Below, piece by piece: positions 42,100-53,726 of a stretch of 64,000 nt of DNA. Every line of letters begins with the position of its first letter. The first letter of the stretch is position 1. Under the pieces are notes generated by a model. It did not search any database. It saw nothing but the letters and a program-made list of their open reading frames with translations, and was not told the DNA's origin. Both the position numbers and the translations under genes were made by a program. Source of the DNA: Brachypterus glaber. Its lineage: Eukaryota; Arthropoda; Insecta; Coleoptera; Kateretidae. The DNA lies in assembly GCA_958510825.1 (NCBI GenBank), contig OY294050.1:8037340-8101339 (forward strand), read 5' to 3'.

Positions 42100-42466
42100 C
42101 GCCAAAATAATTTTCAAGAAACGCCAATTTTAAGGTTAAAAGTGTTTAAACTGCGTCTGTGATTGATTGATTCCTTAAAAACTAAAACTTGATTGGTGAA
42201 TAACTTTTAAGGAAGGTTTATGAAGCTTTTTTTTAAATACACTTAACAAGGATTGTCATTTTCACCAATCAGAAATGTCATATCAATAACTGACATTCCT
42301 TAAAAATAAACAATTGAATCTGGTTGGTGGTTAAAAAAAAGCTTCATAAACCCTCCTTTTTTTAAGTATTCACGAATCAAGTTACAGTTTTTAAGGAATC
42401 AACCTATCACAGAGAGTTTTAAATAGGTTTAACCTATAAATTGACGTTTCTTTAATTATTTTGACA
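42100..42466. mobile_element. Foldback element
   Basis: GCCAAAATAATTTTCAAGAA pairs with TTTCTTTAATTATTTTGAC. Pairing continues through CTAAAACTTGATTGGTGAAT and GGAAGGTTTATGAAGCTTTT / AAAAGCTTCATAAACCCTCC. Confidence 0.8.
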
Positions 42467-43068
42467 TTTGTTAAAAATGAAAGCTTGGTGGTGGTTTCCT
42501 TGAAAACTAAATTTTGATTGTTGAATTATTGAAAATTCGCCATAAATTCATTTTCAAGTCTATGATAGCTGTCAAATATGCAGAATAGACTGTTCTGCAA
42601 TAAATATTAATTCAAGTTTCTTTTTTTTTTCAAAACCAAGAGATTAGTATATAAATACTCATTTTATGTGAATAACATCGTAACAAACAGATAAATAGAA
42701 TTTATAAAATGCGAGTTGTATATTATTATAATATTAGAACCAGTTGACAACGTTAGATGAATGTGATTTGAATGTTAGACGCCTAGCGTTGGGATAGATA
42801 AAGGTTAGCCTTTATATAATGTTAGGCTTCTAATATTAGAAATCGGAGCATTTAAGCTTCAGAAAAAACGTTTTTCTAACAAATTTCTACTAGGTTTTGT
42901 GACCACTTCCTTTCAGTTGTAGGGTTCATTCAAAAAACGATAGATAGTGGAAAATACTATTTAAGAAAATTGGAATAGACTTTTTTAAGAAGCCTTTAAT
43001 AACTTACCTTGACAATAAAATCTGTTCTTTTACCATTATCATAATTATGATTTTACATTACAAGTCCT

Positions 43069-43230
43069 AAAGCTCAAAAAAATAGTATATTTTTTACTAA
43101 GAGGAAAAGTGAAGTTTTTTTTACTAGCCTGTAGAATTTACGGACGACGCGAAGCGGAGTCCGGAAACTACAGATGAGTAAAAAAGACACTTTTCCTCTG
43201 AGTGAAACATACTATTTTTTCTTCAAGCGT
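43069..43230. mobile_element. Palindromic MITE-like element
   Basis: AAGCTCAAAAAAATAGTAT pairs with ACTATTTTTTCTTCAAGC. The next arms are AGAGGAAAAGTG / CACTTTTCCTCT. Confidence 0.75.
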
Positions 43231-43852
43231 CCTGAATACTATTTTTTATATTAATTTTTGCATTTAATTTATCAATAAAAAAGTATGTTTTTTTTTATTA
43301 AAATAGGCCTATAAAACACTTTCGGAATAAACTTAAACCTTCCTTAGCCCATTACTCTTTTTGAGAGTTTGATGGTAACTTGTCTGATGTAGCATTTGCA
43401 ATTTCGGAGAGATTCGCAGGTGTACAATTCATATATTCTTCTTCTATCATTTTTAATCAATTTCACACAACGTTATTGCACAATATCTCGTCAACGACCT
43501 GTTTACATAATAAACAAACAACTGTCATCAAAATCAAAGAGTGCTGCCGCCAGTGTCCGTTTTGATAACTAACTTTTTTTTACGGCGTACAACAATGAAC
43601 TGTAAAAAAATAGATCACTTCTATCTAGTGTGTTCAGTTATAAAATATGAACATTTTAGTACGCTTGAAGAAAAAGATTATTTTTAGAACTTACCCTGTA
43701 TGTAGTCTTCTTTAGAGTGACGTTATCAATAAAACGTGACTAGGGCACTCTTCTTTGTTGCAGAACCCCGCTGTATTGATTTGCGCTGGTTGATAGTCAA
43801 TATAATTTTGATTTACTCATTGGCGAGAATATAGGATTAGAGTCAAATTCAC

Positions 43853-44822
43853 AGCTATTCCTACTGAAGGCATCACAAAATAGTACACAGATCGCCAAAG
43901 TTCTTGCCCCCCCCCCCTTAATTCGAAACGCAGACAAAAATTATTCTAACAAATATGTGGGTTCCATTTTACATTTTATTGAAATGAATTACGTGAGGTT
44001 ATTTTCATGGAATTATTAAATGGCCAGGGATTAAATTTAAAAAATTGTATCAATTTTTACTGAAAAAAGTCTTCATAAAATGTGAGAAACAAAGATGTCA
44101 GTAACCAGTATGTTTTTCTCTGTTCTCAAGCAAAACATTAACACGCCTGTGCATGAAACGGTTGTTAATGGCTTCTGCGATATGCTGTTCCATTCTTTTT
44201 GAGCAGCAGCAACAATCGGTTCCTAAAGGGAGAACGGAGGGCTATTTCTATTCAAAATGGCCCTTTTTAGCATAACCCACAAGGATTCATGTCAGGTGAG
44301 TTTGCTGGCCAGTTCATTCTTTGACCATACCCTTGCTGTAGCATAACAATTAAATTATATCCAATTTAGTTTCGAATTGAAAGGATAATGGTTAATTAAT
44401 GTTTTGGGCGTAATTTTTTTGCTTGGGAACAGAGAAGGACATACTGGTTATTAACATGTTTGTTTCACAAATTTTGTGACGACTGAATTCTTTTAATAAA
44501 AATTAATTAATACAATGTTTTAATAATTTCTGGCCGTGTACTCATTTCATGTAAATAATGTCACATGTGATAAAGCATTTCAATAAAATGTAGAATTGAA
44601 CCCACATACTTTTTAGAATAATTTTTGTTTGCGTTTCAAATTAATTGGGGGCCAAGAATCTTGGCGATGTGTGTACCTTAATACCGTCGTATTTTGCATA
44701 AAGTAATATAACCTATTTTACCATGGTAATTTAAACATCCACAATAGAAAATTGCCATGGTAAAATCGGTTAAAATGCAAAATCGACAGTATTTATTCTG
44801 TGATAGCTGTGAATATGACTTA
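43853..44822. mobile_element. MITE with AAATTCACAGCTATTC ends, copy 3, interrupted by a Tc1-like element
   Basis: The left part (AGTCAAATTCACAGCTATTC, then ATCACAAAATAGTA) and the right part (TTAATACCGTCGTATTTTGC, then TTACCATGGTAA, then GATAGCTGTGAATATGACTT) are one element split by 43886-44674. Confidence 0.75.
43886..44674 (-). mobile_element. Deleted Tc1-like element nested in the MITE above
   Basis: Ends ACAGATCGCCAAAGTTCTTG and AAGAATCTTGGCGATGTGTG with long inner arms (AACGCAGACAAAAATTATTC / GAATAATTTTTGTTTGCGTT). TA on both sides. Minus-strand remnants of transposase (RMNWPANSPDMNPC near 44290-44320) share the lesion after NPC with the copy at 37301, so both descend from one deleted source. 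Confidence 0.75.
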
Positions 44823-45052
44823 AAGTATAAGTAGATAAGCAGTAATATTTCTTAATAATAGTTTTTATTAACCAAAAATTTACAATGATGATATACAAGT
44901 ATCAATGATTTTTTTCAATACTTATATGTATGATTATCTACATATTCGTGAATATGAATATTTTAAAAATTACTAAAGTAGACATTTTTGCTCTGCCAAG
45001 TCAACTGACATTACTTTTTCTAACATGGTCACAATATTCAATCAAGGAACTA

Positions 45053-45180
45053 TAGGGGTTTTCGATTTAACCGAAAACCTAGATTATTCACAGTTAACTG
45101 TCAGTTTTAGACTCCCTGATTGGTTAGATCTGACAGTTAAGAGAGTATAATCTAAGTACTCATTTAAATGGAAAACACCT
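45053..45180. mobile_element. GGGGTTTTCGAT-ended MITE, copy 1
   Basis: TATAGGGGTTTTCGATTTAA at one end and GGAAAACACC at the other. The interior AACTGTCAGTTTTAGACTCC, then CTGATTGGTTAGAT, is found inverted at 54027-54134. Confidence 0.75.
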
Positions 45181-45379
45181 CATGTGTCATTGTGATATAT
45201 CACTGATATATTAGTTTTGATCACATTAAAGTCATATATTTATCAAATTTGAAGTCCAATAGTATTCACGTTCTATTTTAATACTTTTATTCCCTAGTCA
45301 GTATATCTCACTTTTTATGGCTGTTTTAAAGCAAAAATAATGTCAAATTTTGACAGTAAAAAAAAAAGAAAATATCAGC

Positions 45380-45502
45380 TACTGCCTACCAGAATCTTGT
45401 ATAAAAACTGTAAAAATTTAGTAACAGAACTAAAATTTTAGTTCTGTGTTACAAATGAATATAAATTTGCAATAAGGACTCTTTTTTACATGGTAGGCAG
45501 TG
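45380..45502. mobile_element. Short MITE-like palindrome
   Basis: TACTGCCTACCA and TGGTAGGCAGT ends surround the palindrome AACAGAACTAAAATTTTAGT, then TCTGTGTT. Confidence 0.75.
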
Positions 45503-45541
45503 TATATTATAGTCTAAAAGCTACTAACCATTTTTCTTTCA

Positions 45542-45692
45542 TTATTTTCTCCCGGCTGTATTTATAGATTTTTTTTTGGTAGCTCATCTCCACTGCTTTT
45601 GGAGTTTCTAGCACCCAAAGGAACCGGATCCGAAGCCTAGCAACTTGAATTTACTTTAAGACATATATAAAATACAGCCGGGAGAAAATAAT
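45542..45692. repeat. Member 1 of a locally triplicated repeat
   Basis: TTATTTTCTCCCGGCTGTAT and ATACAGCCGGGAGAAAATAA are perfect 20-bp inverted ends. The interior has GCACCCAAAGGAACCGGATC. Related to 46341-46487 (inverted) and 46801-46945 (direct). Confidence 0.85.
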
Positions 45693-46093
45693 GAAACAAA
45701 AAGGGTCACCAGCTCTCCCACTATTATCTATAAATACATTAAACAATTAACCATAAACCGTATTAAAAAAAATTAAATAACCCTTGTTCATAATTTATTT
45801 AAAATAAATACGTAAAATATATAAAAATTACTTGAGGTACTTTTCACCTTAGTTACAAAGTATTCATGTAAAAAGGTTGTTAGGTAGGACGTCATAGCTA
45901 AGAAGTAAGTTTAAGGTTAATTTAATTTAATTTCATTGGTTAAATAATTAGTGTTATTGGGTAAACCAACCTTTAGTAGGCTTCCAATTAATTGTCTAAT
46001 TTAATTATGATTAATAACAATTAAAGACCTAAGGGAATAAATATCGTATGTCACAAATTAGCATATAGTTTTATCAGGAGTGACAACTCATAG

Positions 46094-46226
46094 GGCCACT
46101 TGCACCAACTTTTGGTACGGGATTATCTCAGCTAAACCGAGTTTAAGTTAAAAATGCTGCGTTCTGATTGGTCGGCCGTCAATTTAATCCAAGTTTAAAG
46201 TTAAATCATCATTGGTGCAAGTGGCC
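46094..46226. mobile_element. 133-bp MITE with GGCCACTTGCACCAA ends
   Basis: GGCCACTTGCACCAA and TTGGTGCAAGTGGCC are perfect inverted ends. The sub-terminal AGTTTAAGTTAAA / AGTTTAAAGTTAAAT sequences are similar. Confidence 0.85.
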
Positions 46227-46340
46227 ATAATAGGTTTAAAGAAAAATATGGTTTTGGGTTACTGAAAGATACATGCACCTTCAATGGGTATTTGTTACCC
46301 ATTTTTGTTACCACTGATTTTTTTATAATCGGAGAGCTTC

Positions 46341-46487
46341 ATCATTTTCTCCAGGCTGTATTTTACATATGTCTTAAAGTACATTTAAATTAACCTATTA
46401 CCAAATTGCTAGGCATCGGATCCGGTCCCTTTGGGTGCTAAAACCTCCAAAAGCTGTGGCAATGAACTACCAAAAAATCTATTTTTA
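46341..46487. repeat. Member 2 of the local triplicated repeat (inverted)
   Basis: ATTTTCTCCAGGCTGTATTT, then GGATCCGGTCCCTTTGGGTG, then AACTACCAAAAAATCTAT. It is the reverse of the arrangement at 45542. Confidence 0.8.
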
Positions 46488-46561
46488 ACTTTCCGAGTCA
46501 TATACATTACATGTATTAGATTTAGATTAAGCTATTTTAATAGTATATACAATCATTCTGG

Positions 46562-46730
46562 GGCCAAGGGGTAAAAACCGTCTTTAAAAAATACATTTGA
46601 CATATGTGATAATTTTTTTAAAAAAATGAGAATTTATGAAATGACATTTTGATTAAATGAAAATCACTTCGACTTTTTAGTATTGACATATGTCAAATGA
46701 ACTTTTTAAAGTCTTTTTTACCCCTTGGCC
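46562..46730. mobile_element. MITE with GGCCAAGGGGTAAAAA ends
   Basis: GGCCAAGGGGTAAAAA and TTTTTTACCCCTTGGCC are inverted ends. The arms continue through TTGACATATGT. Confidence 0.85.
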
Positions 46731-46800
46731 TGCTAAATAATTGTGCAAAAGTGTGAAAATAGACTAATCTAAATGTAATGTGTTTGATTTGGTGAGTTGT

Positions 46801-46945
46801 AAATATATTTTTTGAGTACCCCATTTTACCACCTTTTCGGACCTTCTAGCATCCAAAGGAACCCGATCCAGGACCTGGCGATTTGCAATTAACTTAATTT
46901 GAATGTACTTTAAAACATAAAAAAAATACAGCTGAGATAAAATAA
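46801..46945. repeat. Member 3 of the local triplicated repeat
   Basis: CTTCTAGCATCCAAAGGAAC, then ATTTGAATGTACTTTAAAAC, then AATACAGCTGAGATAAAATA, in the same orientation as 45542. Confidence 0.75.
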
Positions 46946-47749
46946 AAATGGTCACCAGACTATTATGTAATTTTAGTTATAATAATTATTAAATACAAGT
47001 TGTTATATAACAATAACAAAATAATGTTATGTTTTACTGTAAAAATTTCTATTTTAAATTTTAACATTCTGTATATCCACTTAGGACTTTAATTAATTCA
47101 AAACCAATAAAATCAAAAATATTTTTTTTAAAAAGCCATTCGGGGTATGATCAATTTTACAAATTACTTACAAATTAATTTACAAGAACTTAGTTTATAT
47201 AAATCCAGGGTAGTATTTAAATTCAACTCATAGATTTATTAAAAATTCAATACCATTACAAAATTTTAAATACTAGAGAACCTTGCACTGGCAGATACTT
47301 CTGTCAGCACAGAAATGAGAATAGGGTCTCTATTAACACCCTTTTTCACCACATAAATGGATTAAAAAAAGCAAAAATATTAATTTCCTAACACTCACGT
47401 AGAAAAAACCAAAACGCTATAAATTAGTTTTCAATAGAAATAAGTCTTATCACCATCGTCACTTTTCGAAAAATTTAGTAACGAAAGACCTGCGAGCCCT
47501 CTGAAATAAAAAATTTCAAAGAGTCTTGTGAAATTCTAACGGTCCGTTTTTTTAAACGAACTTCCAACAGCTTATAAAAATTAACAGCGCATTTTAATCA
47601 TGTTTTGTAAGTTTTCAATACGAAAACTAGCTAAACAGTTGCAAGCACCTTGTCAAAACTAGGCACTAATTTGAAACGCTGAAAAGTTATGGGCAACCAT
47701 CCATACACCTGCATGATTTATTAAAGTTTGAAAATCTGTATCACCAACA

Positions 47750-48304
47750 CGTTATATTCTAGCAAAAAACTGTATATTGCATTTTTTATAGGAATTAAAA
47801 ACAGCTTTCATTTAAAATATAATTTTTTGAAATCGGGTTATAAATAAGCGAGATATACTAAAAAAATACTAAAAAATCGTTTTACTGCCAATATCTCGAA
47901 AACAATGCATTTTAGGAAAAAAAATAGTTTGTAACACTCTTTGACCAATTTAAAATTATCTTTCATAAAAGTGCTAAATTAATAAAATACAATAATAATT
48001 GCCCTAATTATAACCAAAAACCGCTAAAAATAGGAGTTTTACCCCATTCTTACCCCCAAAATTTAATCAGCTCTTCAAAATACGATAAGAAACAATATGC
48101 AAAAAACCGCTTGTCGATATCTTATTTAGAAATGGAGTTATCGAGTTTACAGACAGACAGACGAAATTTTTTTTCTACTGATTTCGACTCAGAAAGGCCT
48201 AAAACGTCGAGAAATGTTAAAAAAAAACATGGTCATAGATTTTGACTTTTCGGCGAAGATTTTAATACATCGGCACTCTTAGTGCTATCACTAAGTGCCG
48301 ATGT
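47750..48304. mobile_element. Element with ACATCGGCACTTAG ends, copy 2, reverse orientation
   Basis: This is a diverged reverse copy of 8216-8640, ending TCACTAAGTGCCGATGT. The left boundary is approximate. Confidence 0.65.
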
Positions 48305-48795
48305 AATTACAATAAAAATATATTCAAATGGGCGTCCTACAGATCGGTTTTTATATTAAAATTTGCAGAATAAGTTTGATTATTCTTTGATTTAACTGCA
48401 TTAACTTTTACTAAATTAAGAAGTTGATCAATAAAATGCCAGATTTATTTTTCATCTTTTCATCGTCTTTCATTTCAATTGGTTAAAATCCTAATTAGTT
48501 AATTTATTTAGAATTATCATAAACCAACCTTAAAATAATTTTTTTTTTAAATACGCATAATGTGGCTAGGTAAGTTTACTATTTTGCTAACAAATCCGAG
48601 CTATTTATTTTAAAATTGTTAATAATGTTAGTCGAATTATGTATCATATAAATTCTGCCATATTTTGTGTCAATTTTACTAAGATGCAATATGTCATGTT
48701 TAAACATTAAAAAGTCGCTTATTAAACATTTCAGGCTGAATCCAAGCCGTTTTGTGGTAATTTTTTTAAATTATTTTACCTATTAGGCTATGTTA

Positions 48796-48944
48796 TACAG
48801 GGTTATTCTTTTAAATGGTACAACCCCCGTAACTTTTAAACGGAATGAGATATAAACTTCAAATTTTAAATATGTATATCACACAATAAAAACTATCATT
48901 TGACAAGTTACGGGGGGTGTACCATTTAAAAGAATAACCCTGTA
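48796..48944. mobile_element. 149-bp MITE with TACAGGGTTATTC ends
   Basis: TACAGGGTTATTCTTTTAAA pairs with TTTAAAAGAATAACCCTGTA. The arms of about 38 bp continue through TGGTACAACCCCCGTAAC. Confidence 0.9.
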
Positions 48945-49368
48945 TGTATTTTATAAAAAAGGTTTATTTAATGTTTAATGAAAACAATTTCTGATACATA
49001 ATTTGTGACTAAATGGCATTATTTCGCTTGCTATTAAAATACTTTTTTACACAATTTATACAAAAAAAGTTATTATTAAGAAATATAATACAAAACGCAT
49101 TATCAAATCTTAGTTTCAATTTCTCATTCTCATATAAAAATTCCTGAGGTACAATTGCTACCAAGGAAAAGTACGAAAAAAATTTTATCCAAAACATTTT
49201 AGTTAAAAATTATCACAATGAAATTTATTAATAGAACTCCCAAAATGAAACTATTTTTCTGATTTTTGCCCATCATTGTGAATTTGTTCAACTTTCTTTA
49301 GCGTACAAAATATACCAAAGCGAAAAAGCTTGTTTTTTTTATTGAATAAAAACTTATTTACAGTTTTG

Positions 49369-49865
49369 TAATAAACTGATCAAAAAAAGTTAATATTTTG
49401 GTTTCTCTGAGAAAAAATAATTTAAAAAACAAAAAATGGCCCATCGCTGTCTCATTATCTTGTTTAAGTGTATTGAACATGTCTGGGACATGCTTGGCAA
49501 AGCAGTAATTGATCGTCAACCACATTTTCATAAGGTAAGGAAACTAGCAATTTCTTCCGGATTTATAGAATATCTTGGACCAAAATCAGTTAAATCGCTT
49601 AATTTTAAGTATGCCTCGGCGAGTTGAAGCGGTTATAGCCAACAGAGGTAGAATTACTCGCTATTAATTGATTTTCAGCTTTTTAAAATAATTTCTCTTT
49701 TTGAAAACATATTGTTAAATCCTCAATATAAATATTTTTGAATTGGTTAAATTTAATTGTTTTTTAGAGAATATAGACATTTTATGATTTCTTTCCTAAA
49801 CTGTTTTTTCCCAGAAAAAGCACCATTTTTAACAATATTCTTAACTTTTTTCGATCAGTTTATTA
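49369..49865 (+). mobile_element. Tc1-like element remnant with transposase 3' end
   Basis: 25-bp inverted ends TAATAAACTGATCAAAAAAA and TTTTTTCGATCAGTTTATTA. The interior encodes, on the + strand and with a frame change, EHVWDMLGKAVIDRQPH and later MPRRVEAVIANRGRITRY then stop, which is the conserved C-terminus of Tc1-family transposases. The catalytic N-terminal part is absent, so the element is dead. Confidence 0.85.
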
Positions 49866-50236
49866 ATATTTGCGTTGATGCAGATTTTAAATGAATTTAG
49901 AGATAAGCGAAGGGGTGACGTTTATACCGAAGTGGGAGGCGCCAAGCGCCGAATTTAATTCATAGGCTAGTAGCCAAATAGCAAAAGGTAATTCCATATG
50001 GTATTGATCTAAATCGTTCCACAGGCTCTTCAGCTAGTAAATTTAAAAATCCTATGTAATTCTATTGGTACTACTGTTTAATTTCAGTAAATATAAATTA
50101 AGTAAATCCTAGTGTTACTGTAACGCATTGTTAATTATAGGATAATTTATCAACTAAATTGTTCTGACTGTGTTTATAAAAAATTGACGCAATTTTTTCC
50201 AAAAAAAAAAAAGTTTTGGAGATTATGGACACACCA

Positions 50237-50696
50237 AACGCTAACCTTGAACAGAATCTAAGTTTAAATGACTTGCCAATGCAAAACAAGAGTTAATACT
50301 GTTAGTAGAAGGTCTAAACATTAAAAAAACATCAGTAAAGTATGAGGTTCTCGATTTCGGAAGATAATGAACTTTCTCAGATTACTATAGTGGACTTAAT
50401 AAAACTTTATTTTATACTATTTTAGCTTATTCTATATAAATTTAGGTTGGAGAATTTAAATCCATTCACAGAAATGGTCTTAAAATTTCCATGTTGAAAA
50501 AAAGGATCACTGAGGCTTTTTGAAAGAACTATCATGTCAACTATGATCATTTTTGAGAAAGTCCTTCTTCTGAAACCGAGGACCTCAGATATTACTGTTG
50601 ATGGTTTTACAATATTGAGACATCCTACTAACAGGATTAACTCTTGGTTTGCGTTGGTAAGTCTCTTAAACTTAATGTCTATTCAGGGTTAGCGTG
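50237..50696. mobile_element. MITE, copy 2, just downstream of the Nat1 stop
   Basis: Shares CAAGAGTTAATACTGTTAGT, ATTTCGGAAGATAATG and the end AGGGTTAGCGTG with 27992-28638. It ends 39 bp below the Nat1 stop codon, so it is likely part of the Nat1 3' UTR. Confidence 0.85.
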
Positions 50697-50735
50697 ACCA
50701 GTTCGATTATACTTGCAAACCTCGAAGAGTGGATA

Positions 50736-50930
50736 TCAGTTGCTGTGGTTTTCTTCGATTGAGGAAAAGTGGTTAGTTAGATCTGAAACAGGCAGCGATA
50801 CGTTGGCGTTGGGGTTGAACACGGCTGTGTAGGGGAACCTATTGTGGCATTTCTTCATGTATTCTTCTATTTGAGCGTCACAATTACCAAAATCGCCTTT
50901 TTTCAGGGAAGTTAATATATCTGTACAAAT
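50736..50930 (-). CDS. Nat1: Nat1 last coding exon
   Basis: Encodes [20 protein letters not shown], then [18 protein letters not shown] and the tail SIEENHSN before TGA. GDFGNC and the CH..FP block match the Naa15 C-terminus. The 3' UTR probably runs into the MITE ending at 50696. TTTATT at 50407-50412 is a possible poly(A) signal on this strand. Confidence 0.93.
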   Translation of the reverse strand: MCTDILTSLKKGDFGNCDAQIEEYMKKCHNRFPYTAVFNPNANVSLPVSDLTNHFSSIEENHSN

Positions 50931-53192
50931 CTGAAAAAAAAATCATAGTTGCAGTTTTGAGTTAAATCCGTAAAAACTAATAAATATTTTTTATAGTCAA
51001 GAGCAGTGGACACAACACAGACCCTTTCCTTTGACCCCACTATAGTAGTTAATGTGCAAAGCTATTTTTATTTTGACGACATGACACTTGAAGTTTCGTT
51101 TGGTGCAATGTTGCCAAATCGTGCACTGACATATGTCAAAATTCGTAATTGAAATAATTAATTAAAGTATGTTCCGGGATTTGGCTAAGTATTTATTTTT
51201 TATGTATCTATAAGCATGTATACATACTTTATAAAGTCTTATCGTTGCAGGCGATTTATCCCAAAATACGATTCCCTCCTTTAATAAATACTTACTTGAA
51301 TATTTACATTCTCGTACTTATTGTCGAGACACGTGACCAAATTCAGGGCCTGACTTTGACTTTTATTGTCGAGGTAGTAGATCATCTTGGCGCCTTCGAA
51401 GATGGCCTCCAGGCTCTTCGAAGCGTCCAAAAATTCTTTGTTTAATTGTTTCGCGTTCTTTCCCTTGAAGAACTTTTCCGCTTCCTGGGCGACCACTTTC
51501 AAAACGCTGGGGTCCCAACTGCTCTTGTTGTTCACCATGAACACGTGGAAACGCACCGTACAACTGTGGAGTTTCGGGTGGTTAGGGTCCACCGCGTAAA
51601 TTCGTTTCAAAGACTGAAGCATTAATAGTGCTTTTTCTGTAAAAAAAAGAAAATTATTTACGGGTGGGAACACCCGTTATTAATTAATTATTCCATCAAT
51701 CTATTTTTTAATCTTCAGTACCAAGAGTCATCTCTGCACGCTGATTAAGAAAACAGTCCCTGATCTTACTCGCAAAAGAAGTAATGTCATCAGATTGATA
51801 TATAAAATAGATTGATGTCCAAACCTATCAGTTTGCTTGAATATGACTAAAATTCGAATTTTGGCCGAAAAAAGGCTCCTGTGGTTCATAGTACGATAGT
51901 TTAAAAACGTAGGAGGAAACTGATCCTTGACAAAAAGCAAAAAGCATTTAAAGTTTCCTAATCTAGGCCTGTTTTATCATAGTGTTTTGATGGTATAATA
52001 AATTTTACAAAAAATATACATTGTTATTGACCTCAATAGATGTCGCACTATTCCAAGAAATAAAATTCACAATATTAAAACTATTTACCTTTTCTATGAT
52101 ACAATTCAAAGGCCATTAAATGTGTTTCTATTCTTTTAGTTGCTAAGGTTTGTAATGGTTGTAGGAATTTGATGGCTTGCTCTAAGGGATCATCCACCTG
52201 AAAAAAAAATATATACTGCTGGGTACCAACAAAAGGATACTTTTTCATTTAGGTCTCTATATTCAAACAAAAAATCTATTTTTTTTTGAATATTGTTTTG
52301 GAAAAAAATATATTTTATCCAATACATACAGATAATAAGACAATTACCAGCTTTATTTTAAATAGATAAACTCAATAATAACCCCCGCGTGGCTTTTACT
52401 TTATTGAGTGGATAATTATTTATTTTACCCACTCAACTGTCACTTTTCAAATTATTTTCTTGTAAATGTCATTAAAATTTTTAATAAAAATATAAATTCC
52501 TAAGCCATTTATTGGATAAAACCTTGTATGGCACTCATGGGTAAACCGATATTGCCCTCTCGAAAATTAACCTGCTTGGCTGACGCCTCGCAGGTTAATT
52601 TTCTCATGGGCAATATCTTACTTTACCCACTAGTACCATAAATAACTATTACCCCTTATACCACCTTGATTTTTACCATGGTGGTATAAGGGGCTAAAGG
52701 CTAGAACTTTAGATAAGGAACCTATGGTCCAAATTTAAAGTCTTTAGCTCAAAGTGTTATCGAGTTATCGTGGTTTCCGGAAAGAATTTTTTTGACGGAA
52801 ATCATCTTTGTTGGATATAAAACGCCGAGAAACGCAAGACATTCATCTGGGAAATAATATATGTGATCCATATTTTTTTTTTAATAAAGTAATATTTTTG
52901 AAAAAATTAAAATAAATTTGAATTTTTATGTATTCTTTCAAATTCAATGTTTAATATAATTTCAATTTTTATTTCTTATTATTTATCCAGATTCTTACCC
53001 TTGCTAGTTTGTCTGGAATAAGTTCGTCCAGCTGCGGCGCGTCAGCTTCAACATCTCCCTGCTGTCTAGATTTGTGGTGTTGATCTCTTTTGACTTGAGC
53101 CTCTCTTTGTTGTGCACTTTCTTGTTCGGCTTTCCTTTTGGCTTTTCTTTGTTTATTTCTCAGTTTTTTCAGTTCCGACGGCGCCAGGTTTT
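50736..53192 (-). CDS. Nat1: NatA auxiliary subunit Naa15/Nat1, last four coding exons (5' part outside window)
   Basis: Minus-strand exons 53192-52999, 52197-52089, 51636-51296 and 50930-50736 join in consistent phases and encode the C-terminal 278 residues, ending in TGA at 50738-50736. Naa15 is the large TPR scaffold of the NatA N-terminal acetyltransferase. It holds the catalytic subunit Naa10 on ribosomes so that nascent chains starting Ser, Ala, Thr and similar are acetylated. The hallmark is [20 protein letters not shown] followed by a charged linker, [50 protein letters not shown] and GAKMIYYLD. Orthologues are about 860 residues, so roughly 580 residues must lie at coordinates above 53192. 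I found none of those exons before 64000. Confidence 0.95.
51296..51636 (-). CDS. Nat1: Nat1 exon
   Basis: Encodes [20 protein letters not shown] through [20 protein letters not shown] to YENVNIQ, donor CAA|GTAAGT. Open frames on the opposite strand here are shadows of this exon, whose base composition is well above the surrounding AT content. Confidence 0.95.
51686..51820. mobile_element. MITE, copy 2 (Nat1 intron)
   Basis: Shares TATTCCATCAATCTATTTT and GATTAAGAAAACA with the element at 17633 and ends AAAATAGATTGATG. Confidence 0.7.
52089..52197 (-). CDS. Nat1: Nat1 exon
   Basis: Encodes [19 protein letters not shown], then [11 protein letters not shown]. Acceptor TTTTTTCAG|GTGGAT, donor AAAG|GTAAAT, leaving phase 1. 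Confidence 0.93.
52412..52649. mobile_element. Second copy of the intron-10 repeat (Nat1 intron)
   Basis: Same family and orientation as 34519-34750. The ends are ATAATTATTTATTTTACCCA and GTACCATAAATAACTAT, which are imperfect inverted repeats of each other. Confidence 0.85.
52999..53192 (-). CDS. Nat1: Nat1 exon: basic coiled linker
   Basis: Encodes [20 protein letters not shown] and a Gln/Lys-rich stretch to [10 protein letters not shown]. Acceptor CTTTCAG|AAAAC, donor AGG|GTAAGA on the minus strand. The first two bases complete a codon from the missing upstream exon. Confidence 0.93.
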
Positions 53193-53726
53193 CTGAAAGA
53201 AGATAATACTTGAGATTAATATATAGTGCTAAAAAATGTAATAAATTTTGTTTCGAAATGTATGGGGAGCGTCATTTAAACATTTGAACTTAATAGGCAA
53301 TGAACCATTGCCCACACAATAATAGTAATCCTACAAAAAAGGAAGTGTCATTAAAAAGGACACTATATTCTTCAGGATTTATACATTTACCGGTCTTTGT
53401 AAATTTCCTGGAATATCGAGCGCATCTTAAACTAATACATTCCAAACATAAGGATAATGTAGAGAACTCATTAAAATTGGCCTAATTTAAGATTGCAAGA
53501 AATTTGGATATGTTATCTGTAAAATATTTAGGCACTTTTTCAGACCAGAACCTAACATGGTCACCTCAAATCGATCACGTCTGAAAAAAGTAAATAGCTA
53601 CTGCTTCACTCTCCTCAAATTGAAACCCAATGTTTCTACCAATTATTTTAGGACACAGTAAATTTTTTTGGTACCAATTTTCTCAGTGAGCGAATATCGA
53701 TAGGATTGATCAGTAAGTGATTCTAC

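Larger units (their letters stand above)
35467..50735. other. 15-kb gene-free, repeat-rich interval between slipper and Nat1
   Basis: No gene was recognised. Repeats with definable ends are listed separately. The rest is AT-rich sequence with many unpaired element ends. The two convergent genes flanking it both end towards it. Confidence 0.75.

Noticed and set aside
51387..51599. Plus-strand open frame
   Set aside because: Antisense shadow of the Nat1 exon 51296-51636.
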